Positions 1 to 5,659 of a DNA stretch of 5,838 nucleotides are shown here, piece by piece; position 1 is the first letter of the stretch; the number at the start of each line of letters is the position of its first letter. Source of the stretch: Thiobacillus sp. UBA2487. GTDB lineage: Bacteria; Pseudomonadota; Gammaproteobacteria; Burkholderiales; Sulfuriferulaceae. The notes beneath the pieces were generated by a model. The model searched no databases, was not told where the DNA came from, and saw nothing but the letters and a program-made list of their open reading frames with translations. Location of the stretch: positions 1-5,838 of the forward strand of contig DDOT01000099.1 of the NCBI GenBank assembly GCA_002341815.1, given 5' to 3'. A program made the translations under genes and the position numbers.

Positions 1-20
1 TAGCCAAGATCGCTGAGTAA
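1..20 (+). CDS. tuf: Elongation factor Tu, C-terminal end only (partial)
   Basis: Only the last six codons and the TAA stop (18-20) are inside the window; from position 3 they read A-K-I-A-E. This fits the usual V-V-A-K-I end of elongation factor Tu, the GTPase that delivers aminoacyl-tRNA to the ribosome. The main support is context: in betaproteobacteria and many other bacteria tuf is the last gene of the str operon (rpsL-rpsG-fusA-tuf) and lies directly before rpsJ. Six residues alone would not identify it, so the call is partly an inference from gene order. Confidence 0.75.
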
Positions 21-28
21 TTAGCTGC

Positions 29-57
29 TTGCATTGAAATGGAAAGGGCGGTACAAT
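29..57 (+). promoter_or_regulatory. Putative sigma-70 promoter of the S10 operon
   Basis: A -35-like TTGCAT (29-34) and a -10 TACAAT (52-57; five of six consensus bases) are separated by exactly 17 nt. The expected transcription start near 63-65 would give a leader of about 30 nt before rpsJ. The bases just after the -10 (ACCGCCC) are GC-rich, as in discriminators of promoters under stringent control. The -10 lies in the tip of the hairpin at 42-68. The -35 is weak, matching only TTG, so confidence is moderate. Confidence 0.5.
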
Positions 58-68
58 ACCGCCCTTTC
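42..68 (+). terminator. Perfect 12-bp hairpin after tuf, possible str-operon terminator
   Basis: Positions 42-53 pair perfectly with 57-68 around a three-base loop (CAA), giving a stable GC-rich stem with an A-rich left foot and a T-rich right foot. It begins 21 nt after the tuf stop, where the str operon would end. There is no classical long T tract: CCCTTTC is followed by GCGTTCTGCTCTTT. It may therefore terminate only partly and let some transcripts read through into rpsJ. It overlaps the putative S10 promoter. Confidence 0.5.
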
Positions 69-93
69 GCGTTCTGCTCTTTAAAGGTGTATG

Positions 94-402
94 ATGAAGA
101 ATCAAAAGATCCGCATTCGTCTCAAAGCGTTTGATTATCGCTTGATTGATCAATCCGCGTTGGAAATTGTTGAGACGGCCAAGCGTACTGGCGCTGTTGT
201 TAAGGGTCCTGTTCCATTGCCTACACGTATCGAACGTTTCGATCTTCTGCGTTCACCTCATGTCAACAAGACATCGCGCGATCAGTTCGAAATTCGTACC
301 CATTTGCGTTTGATGGATATCATTGATCCAACTGATAAAACAGTTGATGCGCTCATGAAGCTTGATTTGCCAGCGGGCGTTGAGGTTGAAATCAAGGTTT
401 AA
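94..402 (+). CDS. rpsJ: 30S ribosomal protein S10 / transcription antitermination factor NusE
   Basis: S10 is a protein of the 30S head and, in complex with NusB, takes part in Nus-dependent antitermination. The 102-residue product starts [19 protein letters not shown] and has the family motifs [14 protein letters not shown] (31-44) and [17 protein letters not shown] (54-70), the long loop that reaches into the head. It ends [12 protein letters not shown], as is usual for betaproteobacteria. Two ATG codons stand side by side at 91 and 94. I chose 94 because the SD AAAGG (83-87) is then six bases away rather than three, and because the family starts M-x-N-Q-K. It is the first gene of the S10 operon and is followed by an unusually long 100-nt spacer. 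Confidence 0.97.
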   Translation: MKNQKIRIRLKAFDYRLIDQSALEIVETAKRTGAVVKGPVPLPTRIERFDLLRSPHVNKTSRDQFEIRTHLRLMDIIDPTDKTVDALMKLDLPAGVEVEIKV

Positions 403-410
403 TGCAAGAA

Positions 411-427
411 TACCCGGTAAACGGGTA
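411..427 (+). other. Small hairpin in the rpsJ-rplC spacer
   Basis: TACCCG (411-416) pairs with CGGGTA (422-427) around the five-base loop GTAAA. It begins eight bases after the rpsJ stop. It has no T tract after it (GTTGTGCC follows), so it does not look like an intrinsic terminator. It could be an RNA-stability or processing element, or the first helix of a structured leader for rplC. Confidence 0.5.
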
Positions 428-432
428 GTTGT

Positions 433-502
433 GCCGATCCGGAACGGTATTCCGGTTTAACTGCCGGTCAATTGTAATCGGCTCCTTCAATAGGAAAGAA
501 AA
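433..502 (+). promoter_or_regulatory. Candidate structured leader controlling rplC
   Basis: GCCGAT (433-438) can pair with ATCGGC (477-482). Directly inside it CCGGAA (439-444) pairs with TTCCGG (450-455) around loop CGGTA, which leaves 456-476 as a large one-sided bulge. Next to the outer stem, TCCT (483-486) can pair with AGGA (492-495), which is the core of the rplC SD (AGGAAAG, 492-498). The layout resembles ribosomal-protein autoregulatory leaders, but no known leader family is recognised. The pairings come from reading the sequence, with no energy calculation or covariation. Confidence 0.4.
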
Positions 503-1147
503 ATGAGTCTAGGTCTGTTGGGCCGCAAAGTCGGTATGACTCGGCTATTTGCTGAGGATGGTTCTACCATTCCGGTGACTGTGCTGGATGTCTCTAACAA
601 TCGTGTGACGCAGATTAAAACGCCGGAAGTGGATGGCTATTCTGCTGTTCAGGTGGTGTTTGGTGTGCGTCGTCCATCTCGCGTAACCAAGGCTCAGGCA
701 GGGCATTTGGCAAAAGCAGGTGTTGAAGCTGGTGAGGTGGCGCGTGAGTTCCCCGTAACGGCTGAAGCCGCTGCTGCGCTGTCTGCCGGTGCAGTGATCA
801 GTCCGTCGATTTTTCAACCAGGCCAATTGGTTGATGTAACGGGGACATCGCAGGGTAAGGGGTTTACGGGTGTTATCAAGCGCCACAATTTCTCCTCTAA
901 TCGGGCAAGTCACGGTAACTCGCGTTCACATAATACCCCGGGTTCTATCGGCCAAGCGCAAGATCCCGGCCGCGTATTTCCGGGTAAGCGTATGGCAGGT
1001 CATTATGGCGCTGTCAAACGTACCGTGCAAAACCTTGAGATCGTTCGAGTGGACGAGGCTCGCCAGTTAGTGCTGATCAAAGGCGCGGTACCTGGTTCTA
1101 AAGGTGGGCACGTGGTGGTACGTCCAAGTGTGAAGGCGGGTGCATAA
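503..1147 (+). CDS. rplC: 50S ribosomal protein L3
   Basis: L3 binds 23S rRNA early in 50S assembly, and its long extension reaches close to the peptidyl-transferase centre. The 214-residue protein begins [20 protein letters not shown] and carries the L3 signature [20 protein letters not shown] (111-130). The extended loop follows, with [16 protein letters not shown] (136-151) and [10 protein letters not shown] (160-169). Gln153, in GQAQDPG, lines up with E. coli Gln150, the residue methylated by PrmB; methylation here is an inference. The start is supported by the SD AGGAAAG (492-498). The stop overlaps the rplD start by one base (TAATG), so the two are probably translationally coupled. Confidence 0.98.
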   Translation: MSLGLLGRKVGMTRLFAEDGSTIPVTVLDVSNNRVTQIKTPEVDGYSAVQVVFGVRRPSRVTKAQAGHLAKAGVEAGEVAREFPVTAEAAAALSAGAVISPSIFQPGQLVDVTGTSQGKGFTGVIKRHNFSSNRASHGNSRSHNTPGSIGQAQDPGRVFPGKRMAGHYGAVKRTVQNLEIVRVDEARQLVLIKGAVPGSKGGHVVVRPSVKAGA

Positions 1148-1770
1148 TGGAACTTAGAAAAATTGATGACAAGGGTGCTGCGGCTGACAATATCGTGGTT
1201 TCCGATGCGTTGTTTGGGCGTGAGTTTAACGAAGCATTGGTGCACCAGGTTGTCACTGCCTATATGGCGAATGCCAGAAGCGGGAATCGCAAGCAAAAAG
1301 ATCGAGGCGAAGTCAGCCATACGACGAGTAAACCATGGCGCCAAAAGGGCACCGGTCGTGCTCGTTCTGGTATGTCCTCCAGTCCGATTTGGCGCGGTGG
1401 TGGCCGCATTTTCCCAAATTCTCCAGAAGAAAATTTCAGCCAGAAGATCAATCGCAAAATGTACCGTGCCGGTATGGCCTCCATTTTTTCGCGTTTGGCT
1501 AGTGAGCAAAACATCTCTGTTGTTGATGCTTTTGCTGTTGAAGCGCCGCGAACCCGTGAGTTGGTTCAAAAGCTCAAAGGAATGGGTTTGGTAAACCGGG
1601 TTTTGATCATTACTGAGACGGTTGATGACAATCTTTGGCTCGCTTCACGTAATCTGCCTGATGTGCTGGTGCTCGAACCGCGTCATGTTGACCCGGTCAG
1701 TTTGGTGCGTTACGACCAGATTGTCATGACATCCGGGGCGATAAAACTGTTTGAGGAGATGTACGCATGA
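1147..1770 (+). CDS. rplD: 50S ribosomal protein L4
   Basis: L4 binds domain I of 23S rRNA, and its long loop lines the peptide exit tunnel. In E. coli it also represses its own S10 operon by attenuation and translational control. The 207-residue protein has a globular N-terminal part, then the basic extended loop at about 42-100 with [15 protein letters not shown] (61-75) and [12 protein letters not shown] (79-90), and a C-terminal alpha/beta domain ending [11 protein letters not shown]. The start codon shares a base with the rplC stop, with a weak SD AAGG at 1133-1136. The end overlaps rplW by four bases (ATGA). Whether L4 regulates the operon here is unknown; the spacer at 403-502 is one possible target. 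Confidence 0.98.
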   Translation: MELRKIDDKGAAADNIVVSDALFGREFNEALVHQVVTAYMANARSGNRKQKDRGEVSHTTSKPWRQKGTGRARSGMSSSPIWRGGGRIFPNSPEENFSQKINRKMYRAGMASIFSRLASEQNISVVDAFAVEAPRTRELVQKLKGMGLVNRVLIITETVDDNLWLASRNLPDVLVLEPRHVDPVSLVRYDQIVMTSGAIKLFEEMYA

Positions 1771-2078
1771 GCGCACTGGGATTTAGTGAAGAACGTTTGC
1801 TGCAAGTCATCTTGGCTCCGCAAATCTCCGAAAAGAGTACCCGCGTTGCAGACAAGCACGAGCAGGTTGTTTTTCGTGTGGCGAGTGACGCAACCAAGCC
1901 AGAAGTCAAGGCTGCGGTTGAGTTGCTGTTCAAGGTTGAGGTGTCAAGCGTACAAATCTTGAACGTCAAGGGAAAAGAAAAACGATTTGGCCGTATGCTG
2001 GGGCGTCGTAGTGACTGGAAAAAGGCATTTGTTTGCTTGAAGCCTGGTCAAGAAATCAATTTCGTTGCTGGGCAGTAG
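1767..2078 (+). CDS. rplW: 50S ribosomal protein L23
   Basis: L23 sits at the rim of the peptide exit tunnel and is the docking site for trigger factor and the signal recognition particle. The 103-residue product shows the N-terminal motif [18 protein letters not shown] (8-25); Glu22 in SEK corresponds to E. coli Glu18, which contacts trigger factor. It also has the C-terminal rRNA-binding part [15 protein letters not shown] (62-76) followed by [16 protein letters not shown] (79-94). The ATG overlaps the rplD stop as ATGA, and the SD GAGGAG (1753-1758) lies inside the end of rplD. Its TAG stop is part of the rplB SD (TAGGAG). Confidence 0.98.
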   Translation: MSALGFSEERLLQVILAPQISEKSTRVADKHEQVVFRVASDATKPEVKAAVELLFKVEVSSVQILNVKGKEKRFGRMLGRRSDWKKAFVCLKPGQEINFVAGQ

Positions 2079-2088
2079 GAGTTAAAAC

Positions 2089-2916
2089 ATGGCATTGATC
2101 AAAGTCAAACCCACCTCGCCCGGACGTCGTGCAGTCGTCAAGGTGGTGAATCCTGACCTGTATAAGGGTCGACCCGAGGCTTCATTGCTCGAAAAGCAGT
2201 CCAAAACGGCTGGCCGCAATAGCAATGGGCATATCACAACCCGTCATATGGGTGGTGGACACAAACAGCATTACCGGATTGTTGATTTTCGACGCAATAA
2301 GGATGGTATTCCGGCCGTTGTTGAACGTCTGGAATATGATCCCAATCGTTCGTCAAACATCGCCTTGCTCTGTTATGCGGATGGTGAGCGTTCTTATATT
2401 ATTGCGCCACGCGGTCTTAAGGCCGGCGCGACTGTAATGAATGGCTCCGATTCGCCTATCAAGCCGGGTAATACCCTGCCATTGCGTAATATCCCGGTTG
2501 GAACCACAGTACACTGTGTTGAAATGATGCCTGGTAAAGGTGCCCAATTGGCACGTTCGGCCGGAACCTCCGTTCAGTTGCTCGCGCGAGAAGGCAGTTA
2601 TGCCCAGTTGCGTTTGCGTTCTGGTGAAATCCGTAAGGTTCACGTCGATTGCCGTGCGACCATTGGTGAAGTCGGTAATGAAGAGCATTCCTTGCGCTCG
2701 CTCGGTAAGGCAGGCGCTTCACGCTGGCGCGGCGTGCGGCCAACCGTTCGTGGTGTGGTTATGAACCCTGTTGATCACCCGCATGGTGGTGGTGAAGGCA
2801 AGACTGCTGCAGGTCGTCATCCTGTCAGCCCATGGGGTGTGCCAGCGAAGGGATATCGCACCCGTAACAACAAGCGGACTGACGGTATGATTGTTCGCCG
2901 TCGTCATCAACGTTAA
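2089..2916 (+). CDS. rplB: 50S ribosomal protein L2
   Basis: L2 is one of the most conserved 50S proteins; it supports subunit association and peptidyl-transferase activity. The 275-residue protein has the N-terminal KPTSPGRR (7-14), the OB-like RNA-binding half with [18 protein letters not shown] (50-67) and [10 protein letters not shown] (79-88), and the SH3-like half with [10 protein letters not shown] (133-142) and [12 protein letters not shown] (149-160). The C-terminal signature [12 protein letters not shown] is at 227-238. His230 corresponds to the conserved E. coli His229. The tail ends in a basic VRRRHQR. The SD TAGGAG (2076-2081) is fused to the rplW stop and lies seven bases before the ATG. 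Length is typical (E. coli 273). Confidence 0.99.
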   Translation: MALIKVKPTSPGRRAVVKVVNPDLYKGRPEASLLEKQSKTAGRNSNGHITTRHMGGGHKQHYRIVDFRRNKDGIPAVVERLEYDPNRSSNIALLCYADGERSYIIAPRGLKAGATVMNGSDSPIKPGNTLPLRNIPVGTTVHCVEMMPGKGAQLARSAGTSVQLLAREGSYAQLRLRSGEIRKVHVDCRATIGEVGNEEHSLRSLGKAGASRWRGVRPTVRGVVMNPVDHPHGGGEGKTAAGRHPVSPWGVPAKGYRTRNNKRTDGMIVRRRHQR

Positions 2917-2928
2917 TGAGGTAAAGCT

Positions 2929-3204
2929 ATGCCACGTTCGATTAAAAAAGGTCCGTTCGTTGATACGCACCTCCAGAAGAAAGTTGATGCAGCGCGTGCC
3001 GGAAACGACAAACGACCCATCAAAACCTGGTCGCGTCGTTCTACCGTTCTGCCCGATTTCATTGGTTTGACTATTGCCGTTCATAACGGCAAACAACATA
3101 TTCCTGTGTTTATTTCAGAAAACATGGTTGGTCACAAACTCGGCGAATTTTCGTTGACCCGTAATTTTAAAGGTCACGCTGCCGATAAAAAGGCGAAGAA
3201 ATAG
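2929..3204 (+). CDS. rpsS: 30S ribosomal protein S19
   Basis: S19 forms part of the 30S head with S13, close to the A-site tRNA and the bridge to the 50S. The 91-residue product starts [18 protein letters not shown] (2-19) and contains [16 protein letters not shown] (31-46), [10 protein letters not shown] (51-60) and the family signature [14 protein letters not shown] (65-78). It has a lysine-rich tail. The start is supported by the SD GAGG (2918-2921), placed just after the rplB stop in TAATGAGG. The TAG stop is itself the beginning of the next SD, TAGGAG. Confidence 0.98.
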   Translation: MPRSIKKGPFVDTHLQKKVDAARAGNDKRPIKTWSRRSTVLPDFIGLTIAVHNGKQHIPVFISENMVGHKLGEFSLTRNFKGHAADKKAKK

Positions 3205-3213
3205 GAGCCCATG

Positions 3214-3546
3214 ATGAGAGTATCTGCTGTATTACGTGGCACACACTTGTCGGCTCAAAAGGGTCGTCTTGTTGCTGACATGATTCGCGGCCTTCCTGTA
3301 GATAAAGCGCTTAGCATCTTGGCGTTTACCCCTAAAAAAGGGGCGACTATCATCAAGAAAGTGCTCGAGTCTGCGATTGCTAATGCCGAACATAATGAAG
3401 GTGCTGATATTGACGAGTTGACGGTTGCGGCCATCACTGTCGATGAAGGTGCATACATGAAGCGTTTCATGGCTCGTGCTAAGGGTCGTGGTAATCGTAT
3501 TATCAAGCGCACGTGTCACATCGTTGTGACCGTTGGCGATAAATAA
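3214..3546 (+). CDS. rplV: 50S ribosomal protein L22
   Basis: L22 contacts all domains of 23S rRNA, and its long beta-hairpin lines the exit tunnel beside L4. The 110-residue product reads [20 protein letters not shown] at 2-21. It carries [20 protein letters not shown] (48-67) and the hairpin region with [20 protein letters not shown] (76-95). Two adjacent ATG codons occur at 3211 and 3214. I chose 3214 because the SD TAGGAG (3202-3207), fused to the rpsS stop, is then six bases away instead of three, and because the length of 110 equals that of E. coli L22. Starting at 3211 would add one methionine. Confidence 0.97.
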   Translation: MRVSAVLRGTHLSAQKGRLVADMIRGLPVDKALSILAFTPKKGATIIKKVLESAIANAEHNEGADIDELTVAAITVDEGAYMKRFMARAKGRGNRIIKRTCHIVVTVGDK

Positions 3547-3555
3547 GGAACCGAC

Positions 3556-4269
3556 ATGGGTCAGAAAATTCATCCTACAGGTCTTCGCCTGTGTGTGAAT
3601 CACAATTGGAGTTCGCGCTGGTACGCAAACAGCCAAGATTTTGCAACCAAGCTTAACGAAGATATCAAAGTTCGTGAGTTCTTGAAAAAGAAACTGGCGA
3701 ATGCCGCTATCAGTAAAATTGTGATTGAACGTCCGGCAAAGAATGCGCGCATTACCATTCATAGTGCCCGTCCAGGTGTTGTGATTGGCAAGAAGGGTGA
3801 GGATATTGAAGTCCTCAAGGCCCAACTGCAAAAAATGATGTCTGTGCCGGTGCATGTATCCATTGAAGAAGTTCGGAAGCCCGAGGTTGATGCACAGTTA
3901 ATTGCCGCGAATATTGCCAGCCAGCTTGAAAAGCGCATTATGTTCCGCCGAGCCATGAAACGCGCAATGCAAAACGCTATGCGCCTTGGCGCCCAGGGCA
4001 TCAAAATCATGAGCTCTGGTCGTCTGAATGGTGCGGAAATTGCGCGGACAGAATGGTATCGGGAAGGTCGTGTACCGCTTCATACCTTGCGTGCCGATAT
4101 TGATTACGGTTTCTATGAGGCCAAAACAACGTATGGCATCATCGGTGTAAAGGTATGGGTCTACAAAGGCGATGCCCTTGCAAAAGGTGAGGTAGCTGCG
4201 CCTGCTGCACCGGCCGAACCCGAAAAACGCGCTAGAAAGTTAGGAGCGAAGAATGCTGCAGCCAGCTAG
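3556..4269 (+). CDS. rpsC: 30S ribosomal protein S3
   Basis: S3 forms part of the mRNA entry tunnel on the 30S and contributes to mRNA unwinding. The 237-residue protein starts [12 protein letters not shown]. It has a KH domain with the loop [16 protein letters not shown] (75-90), then [21 protein letters not shown] (107-127). FRRAMKR follows at 130-136; Arg131, Arg132 and Lys135 match the E. coli helicase residues. The C-terminal signature [20 protein letters not shown] is at 154-173. The tail is alanine-proline rich and then basic (PEKRARK). The last nine codons run past an out-of-frame TAGGAG (4241-4246) and overlap rplP by 17 bases, which is discussed in the findings. The SD is AAGGAA (3545-3550). 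Confidence 0.97.
   Translation: MGQKIHPTGLRLCVNHNWSSRWYANSQDFATKLNEDIKVREFLKKKLANAAISKIVIERPAKNARITIHSARPGVVIGKKGEDIEVLKAQLQKMMSVPVHVSIEEVRKPEVDAQLIAANIASQLEKRIMFRRAMKRAMQNAMRLGAQGIKIMSSGRLNGAEIARTEWYREGRVPLHTLRADIDYGFYEAKTTYGIIGVKVWVYKGDALAKGEVAAPAAPAEPEKRARKLGAKNAAAS
4241..4246 (+). promoter_or_regulatory. Ribosome binding site of rplP inside the rpsC tail
   Basis: TAGGAG lies six bases before the rplP ATG and is a strong SD. The same hexamer at rplW-rplB (2076) and rpsS-rplV (3202) contains the in-frame TAG stop of the upstream gene. Here the TAG is one frame off from rpsC, so S3 translation continues through it. Confidence 0.85.
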
Positions 4270-4669
4270 AAGAAAATACCGCAAGGAACAAAAGGGTCGT
4301 AATACCGGTATTGCGACACGTGGCAATACCGTCAGTTTTGGTGATTTCGGTCTTAAAGCGGTTGGTCGCGGTCGACTGACTTCACGTCAGATTGAATCCG
4401 CCCGTCGTGCAATGACTCGCCATATCAAACGGGGTGGTCGTATCTGGATCCGTATTTTTCCGGACAAACCTATTTCTGAAAAACCTGCCGAAGTTCGTAT
4501 GGGTAATGGTAAGGGCTCTCCGGAGTACTATGTTGCCGAGATCCAGCCAGGTAAGGTTTTGTACGAAATGGACGGGGTGGATGAAGCCTTGGCACGTGAA
4601 GCATTCCGACTTGCTGCCGCCAAGCTGCCACTGCAAACAACCTTCGTTGTCAGAATGATTGGGGCTTAA
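4253..4669 (+). CDS. rplP: 50S ribosomal protein L16
   Basis: L16 is a late-assembly 50S protein that positions tRNA near the A site and contacts the elbow of tRNA. The 138-residue product starts [19 protein letters not shown] and contains [21 protein letters not shown] (28-48). The signature [20 protein letters not shown] is at 50-69, followed by [11 protein letters not shown] (99-109). Arg82 in AEVRMG corresponds to E. coli Arg81, hydroxylated by RoxA (YcfD); whether that happens here cannot be seen. One residue more than in E. coli lies near position 22. The gene starts inside the end of rpsC, so translation is probably coupled. Confidence 0.98.
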   Translation: MLQPARRKYRKEQKGRNTGIATRGNTVSFGDFGLKAVGRGRLTSRQIESARRAMTRHIKRGGRIWIRIFPDKPISEKPAEVRMGNGKGSPEYYVAEIQPGKVLYEMDGVDEALAREAFRLAAAKLPLQTTFVVRMIGA

Positions 4670-4671
4670 AC

Positions 4672-4875
4672 ATGAAGGCCACAGATTTTCGCGCCAAAAC
4701 GGCCGTAGAGATCAAGCAGGAAATCGTCGAATTACTGCGTGCGCAGTTTGGATTGCGCATGCAAGTGGCGACTCAACAGACCAACAAAACCAGTGAGCTC
4801 GGTAAATTACGCAAGAATATTGCACGTGCGCGTACTGTGTTGCGTGAGAAGGAACTGGAGGCTATTGCCAAATGA
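4672..4875 (+). CDS. rpmC: 50S ribosomal protein L29
   Basis: L29 is a small two-helix protein beside L23 at the exit-tunnel rim. The 67-residue product has the family pattern: [20 protein letters not shown] (2-21), then [11 protein letters not shown] (21-31) and [13 protein letters not shown] (45-57). The ATG follows the rplP stop after two bases. The only SD-like signal is GGGG (4661-4664), so initiation probably depends on ribosomes finishing rplP. Its stop overlaps the start of rpsQ (ATGA). Confidence 0.97.
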   Translation: MKATDFRAKTAVEIKQEIVELLRAQFGLRMQVATQQTNKTSELGKLRKNIARARTVLREKELEAIAK

Positions 4876-5141
4876 CTGAAACAGAAAATAAAGTGGTACG
4901 CAGCCTGACCGGTCGTGTTGTGAGCAACAAGATGGACAAGACGGTCACCGTATTGGTCGAGCGCAAAGTCAAGCACCCTGTTATTGGCAAGGTCGTACGA
5001 CGTTCCAAGAAATATCATGCGCATGATCAAAACAACGAGTATGCTGAGGGTGATGTTGTTGTTATTGAAGAATGTCGTCCGATATCCAAGACAAAAACTT
5101 GGCGCGTTGCTCAACTGTTGAATAAAGCAACCATGTCTTAA
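4872..5141 (+). CDS. rpsQ: 30S ribosomal protein S17
   Basis: S17 is a primary 16S rRNA binder of the 30S body with an OB fold. The 89-residue product contains [20 protein letters not shown] (11-30), [19 protein letters not shown] (34-52) and the family signature [18 protein letters not shown] (60-77). The start overlaps the rpmC stop as ATGA. A GGAG at 4857-4860 lies eleven bases upstream, a rather long spacing. It is the last gene of the S10 operon, as in E. coli; the spc promoter region begins directly after its stop. Confidence 0.97.
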   Translation: MTETENKVVRSLTGRVVSNKMDKTVTVLVERKVKHPVIGKVVRRSKKYHAHDQNNEYAEGDVVVIEECRPISKTKTWRVAQLLNKATMS

Positions 5142-5147
5142 AAATAC

Positions 5148-5176
5148 TTGTAAATTCGAAAGTTGGCTGATATAAT
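5148..5176 (+). promoter_or_regulatory. Putative spc operon promoter (extended -10)
   Basis: TTGTAA (5148-5153; four of six consensus bases) and a perfect TATAAT (5171-5176) are exactly 17 nt apart. The -10 is preceded by TGA (5168-5170), an extended -10 element. The expected start is near 5182-5184, giving a leader of about 97 nt before rplN. The bases after the -10 (AGCCGAC) are GC-rich, compatible with ppGpp/DksA control as known for E. coli ribosomal-protein promoters. In E. coli the spc promoter also lies between rpsQ and rplN. This is the best promoter in the window. Confidence 0.8.
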
Positions 5177-5188
5177 AGCCGACTTTCG
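5157..5188 (+). terminator. 12-bp hairpin enclosing the spc -10 box, possible S10-operon terminator
   Basis: Positions 5157-5168 pair with 5177-5188 (eleven Watson-Crick pairs and one G-T). The eight-base loop GATATAAT contains the TATAAT box. The right arm ends CTTTCG and is followed by CC rather than a T tract, so any termination of S10-operon transcripts would be partial. Transcripts started at the spc promoter would begin inside the right arm and could not form this hairpin. Confidence 0.45.
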
Positions 5189-5192
5189 CCTC

Positions 5193-5279
5193 GCCGGAAA
5201 CGGCAATCCGCCCGTACGGGTCCAAAACTGGCTGTCATAACAGGCTGAGCCTGTCGACGGGTTAAGTTGGAGATATATA
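5193..5279 (+). promoter_or_regulatory. Candidate structured leader of rplN
   Basis: Three small hairpins are visible: GCCG-GAAA-CGGC (5193-5204), a stem closed by a GNRA-type loop; the palindrome CCCGTACGGG (5211-5220); and ACAGGC (5240-5245) paired with GCCTGT (5249-5254) around TGA. TCCAA (5221-5225) can pair with TTGGA (5267-5271), which covers most of the rplN SD TTGGAG (5267-5272). ACGGGT occurs twice (5216-5221 and 5257-5262). Function is unknown. In E. coli the spc operon is controlled by S8 further downstream, at rplE, not here. Confidence 0.35.
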
Positions 5280-5648
5280 ATGATTCAGATGCAAACTCGG
5301 CTTGATGTAGCCGATAACACCGGTGCACGCTCTGTCATGTGCATCAAGGTGCTAGGTGGCTCGAAGCGTCGCTACGCCAGTGTCGGTGATGTTATCAAGG
5401 TCACGATCAAGGACGCCGCACCACGAGGTCGTGTAAAAAAAGGTGATGTCTACAATGCTGTTGTTGTGCGTACCGCTAAGGGTGTTCGTCGCTCTGATGG
5501 TTCGCTGATTCGTTTCGATGGAAATGCGGCTGTTTTGCTCAATAACAAACTAGAGCCAATCGGAACTCGCATTTTCGGGCCGGTCACTCGTGAGCTGCGC
5601 ACAGAGCGATTTATGAAAATCGTCTCGTTGGCTCCTGAAGTTATTTGA
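5280..5648 (+). CDS. rplN: 50S ribosomal protein L14
   Basis: L14 lies at the 50S interface and forms an intersubunit bridge; it is also the docking site for the silencing factor RsfS. The 122-residue product starts [20 protein letters not shown]. It carries [19 protein letters not shown] (21-39), [20 protein letters not shown] (44-63), the C-terminal core [11 protein letters not shown] (78-88) and [13 protein letters not shown] (95-107). Length equals that of most bacterial L14 proteins. The SD TTGGAG (5267-5272) is seven bases before the ATG. It is the first gene of the spc operon. Confidence 0.98.
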   Translation: MIQMQTRLDVADNTGARSVMCIKVLGGSKRRYASVGDVIKVTIKDAAPRGRVKKGDVYNAVVVRTAKGVRRSDGSLIRFDGNAAVLLNNKLEPIGTRIFGPVTRELRTERFMKIVSLAPEVI

Positions 5649-5659
5649 GGTTGAGTGTC

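Noticed and set aside
450..478. Possible internal promoter before rplC (TTCCGG, 17 nt, TGTAAT)
   Set aside because: The -35 matches only the first two consensus bases and there is no extended -10; it is not better than chance in a 100-nt spacer.
1003..1569. Long open frame on the - strand opposite rplC/rplD (188 codons)
   Set aside because: It lies wholly opposite two clearly real ribosomal-protein genes, has no recognisable domain, and its threonine/arginine-rich composition is that of an antisense shadow.
3329..3343. CCCCT/AGGGG hairpin with an A-rich loop inside rplV
   Set aside because: It is a five-base stem in coding sequence that encodes the ordinary TPKKGA segment of L22; no T tract follows and no regulatory role is suggested.
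3232..3855. Open frame of 207 codons on the - strand opposite rplV/rpsC
   Set aside because: It is antisense to conserved genes, rich in histidine, asparagine and threonine as expected from reverse reading of GTT/ATT/GGT codons, and has no family resemblance.
4773..5328. Two - strand open frames crossing the rpsQ-rplN spacer
   Set aside because: They run through a strong + strand promoter and hairpin and into conserved genes on both sides; no SD or domain supports them.
5435..5441. Run of seven A in rplN as a possible slippage site
   Set aside because: It encodes the conserved RVKKGD motif of L14, the frame is intact on both sides, and no stimulatory structure or alternative product is evident.
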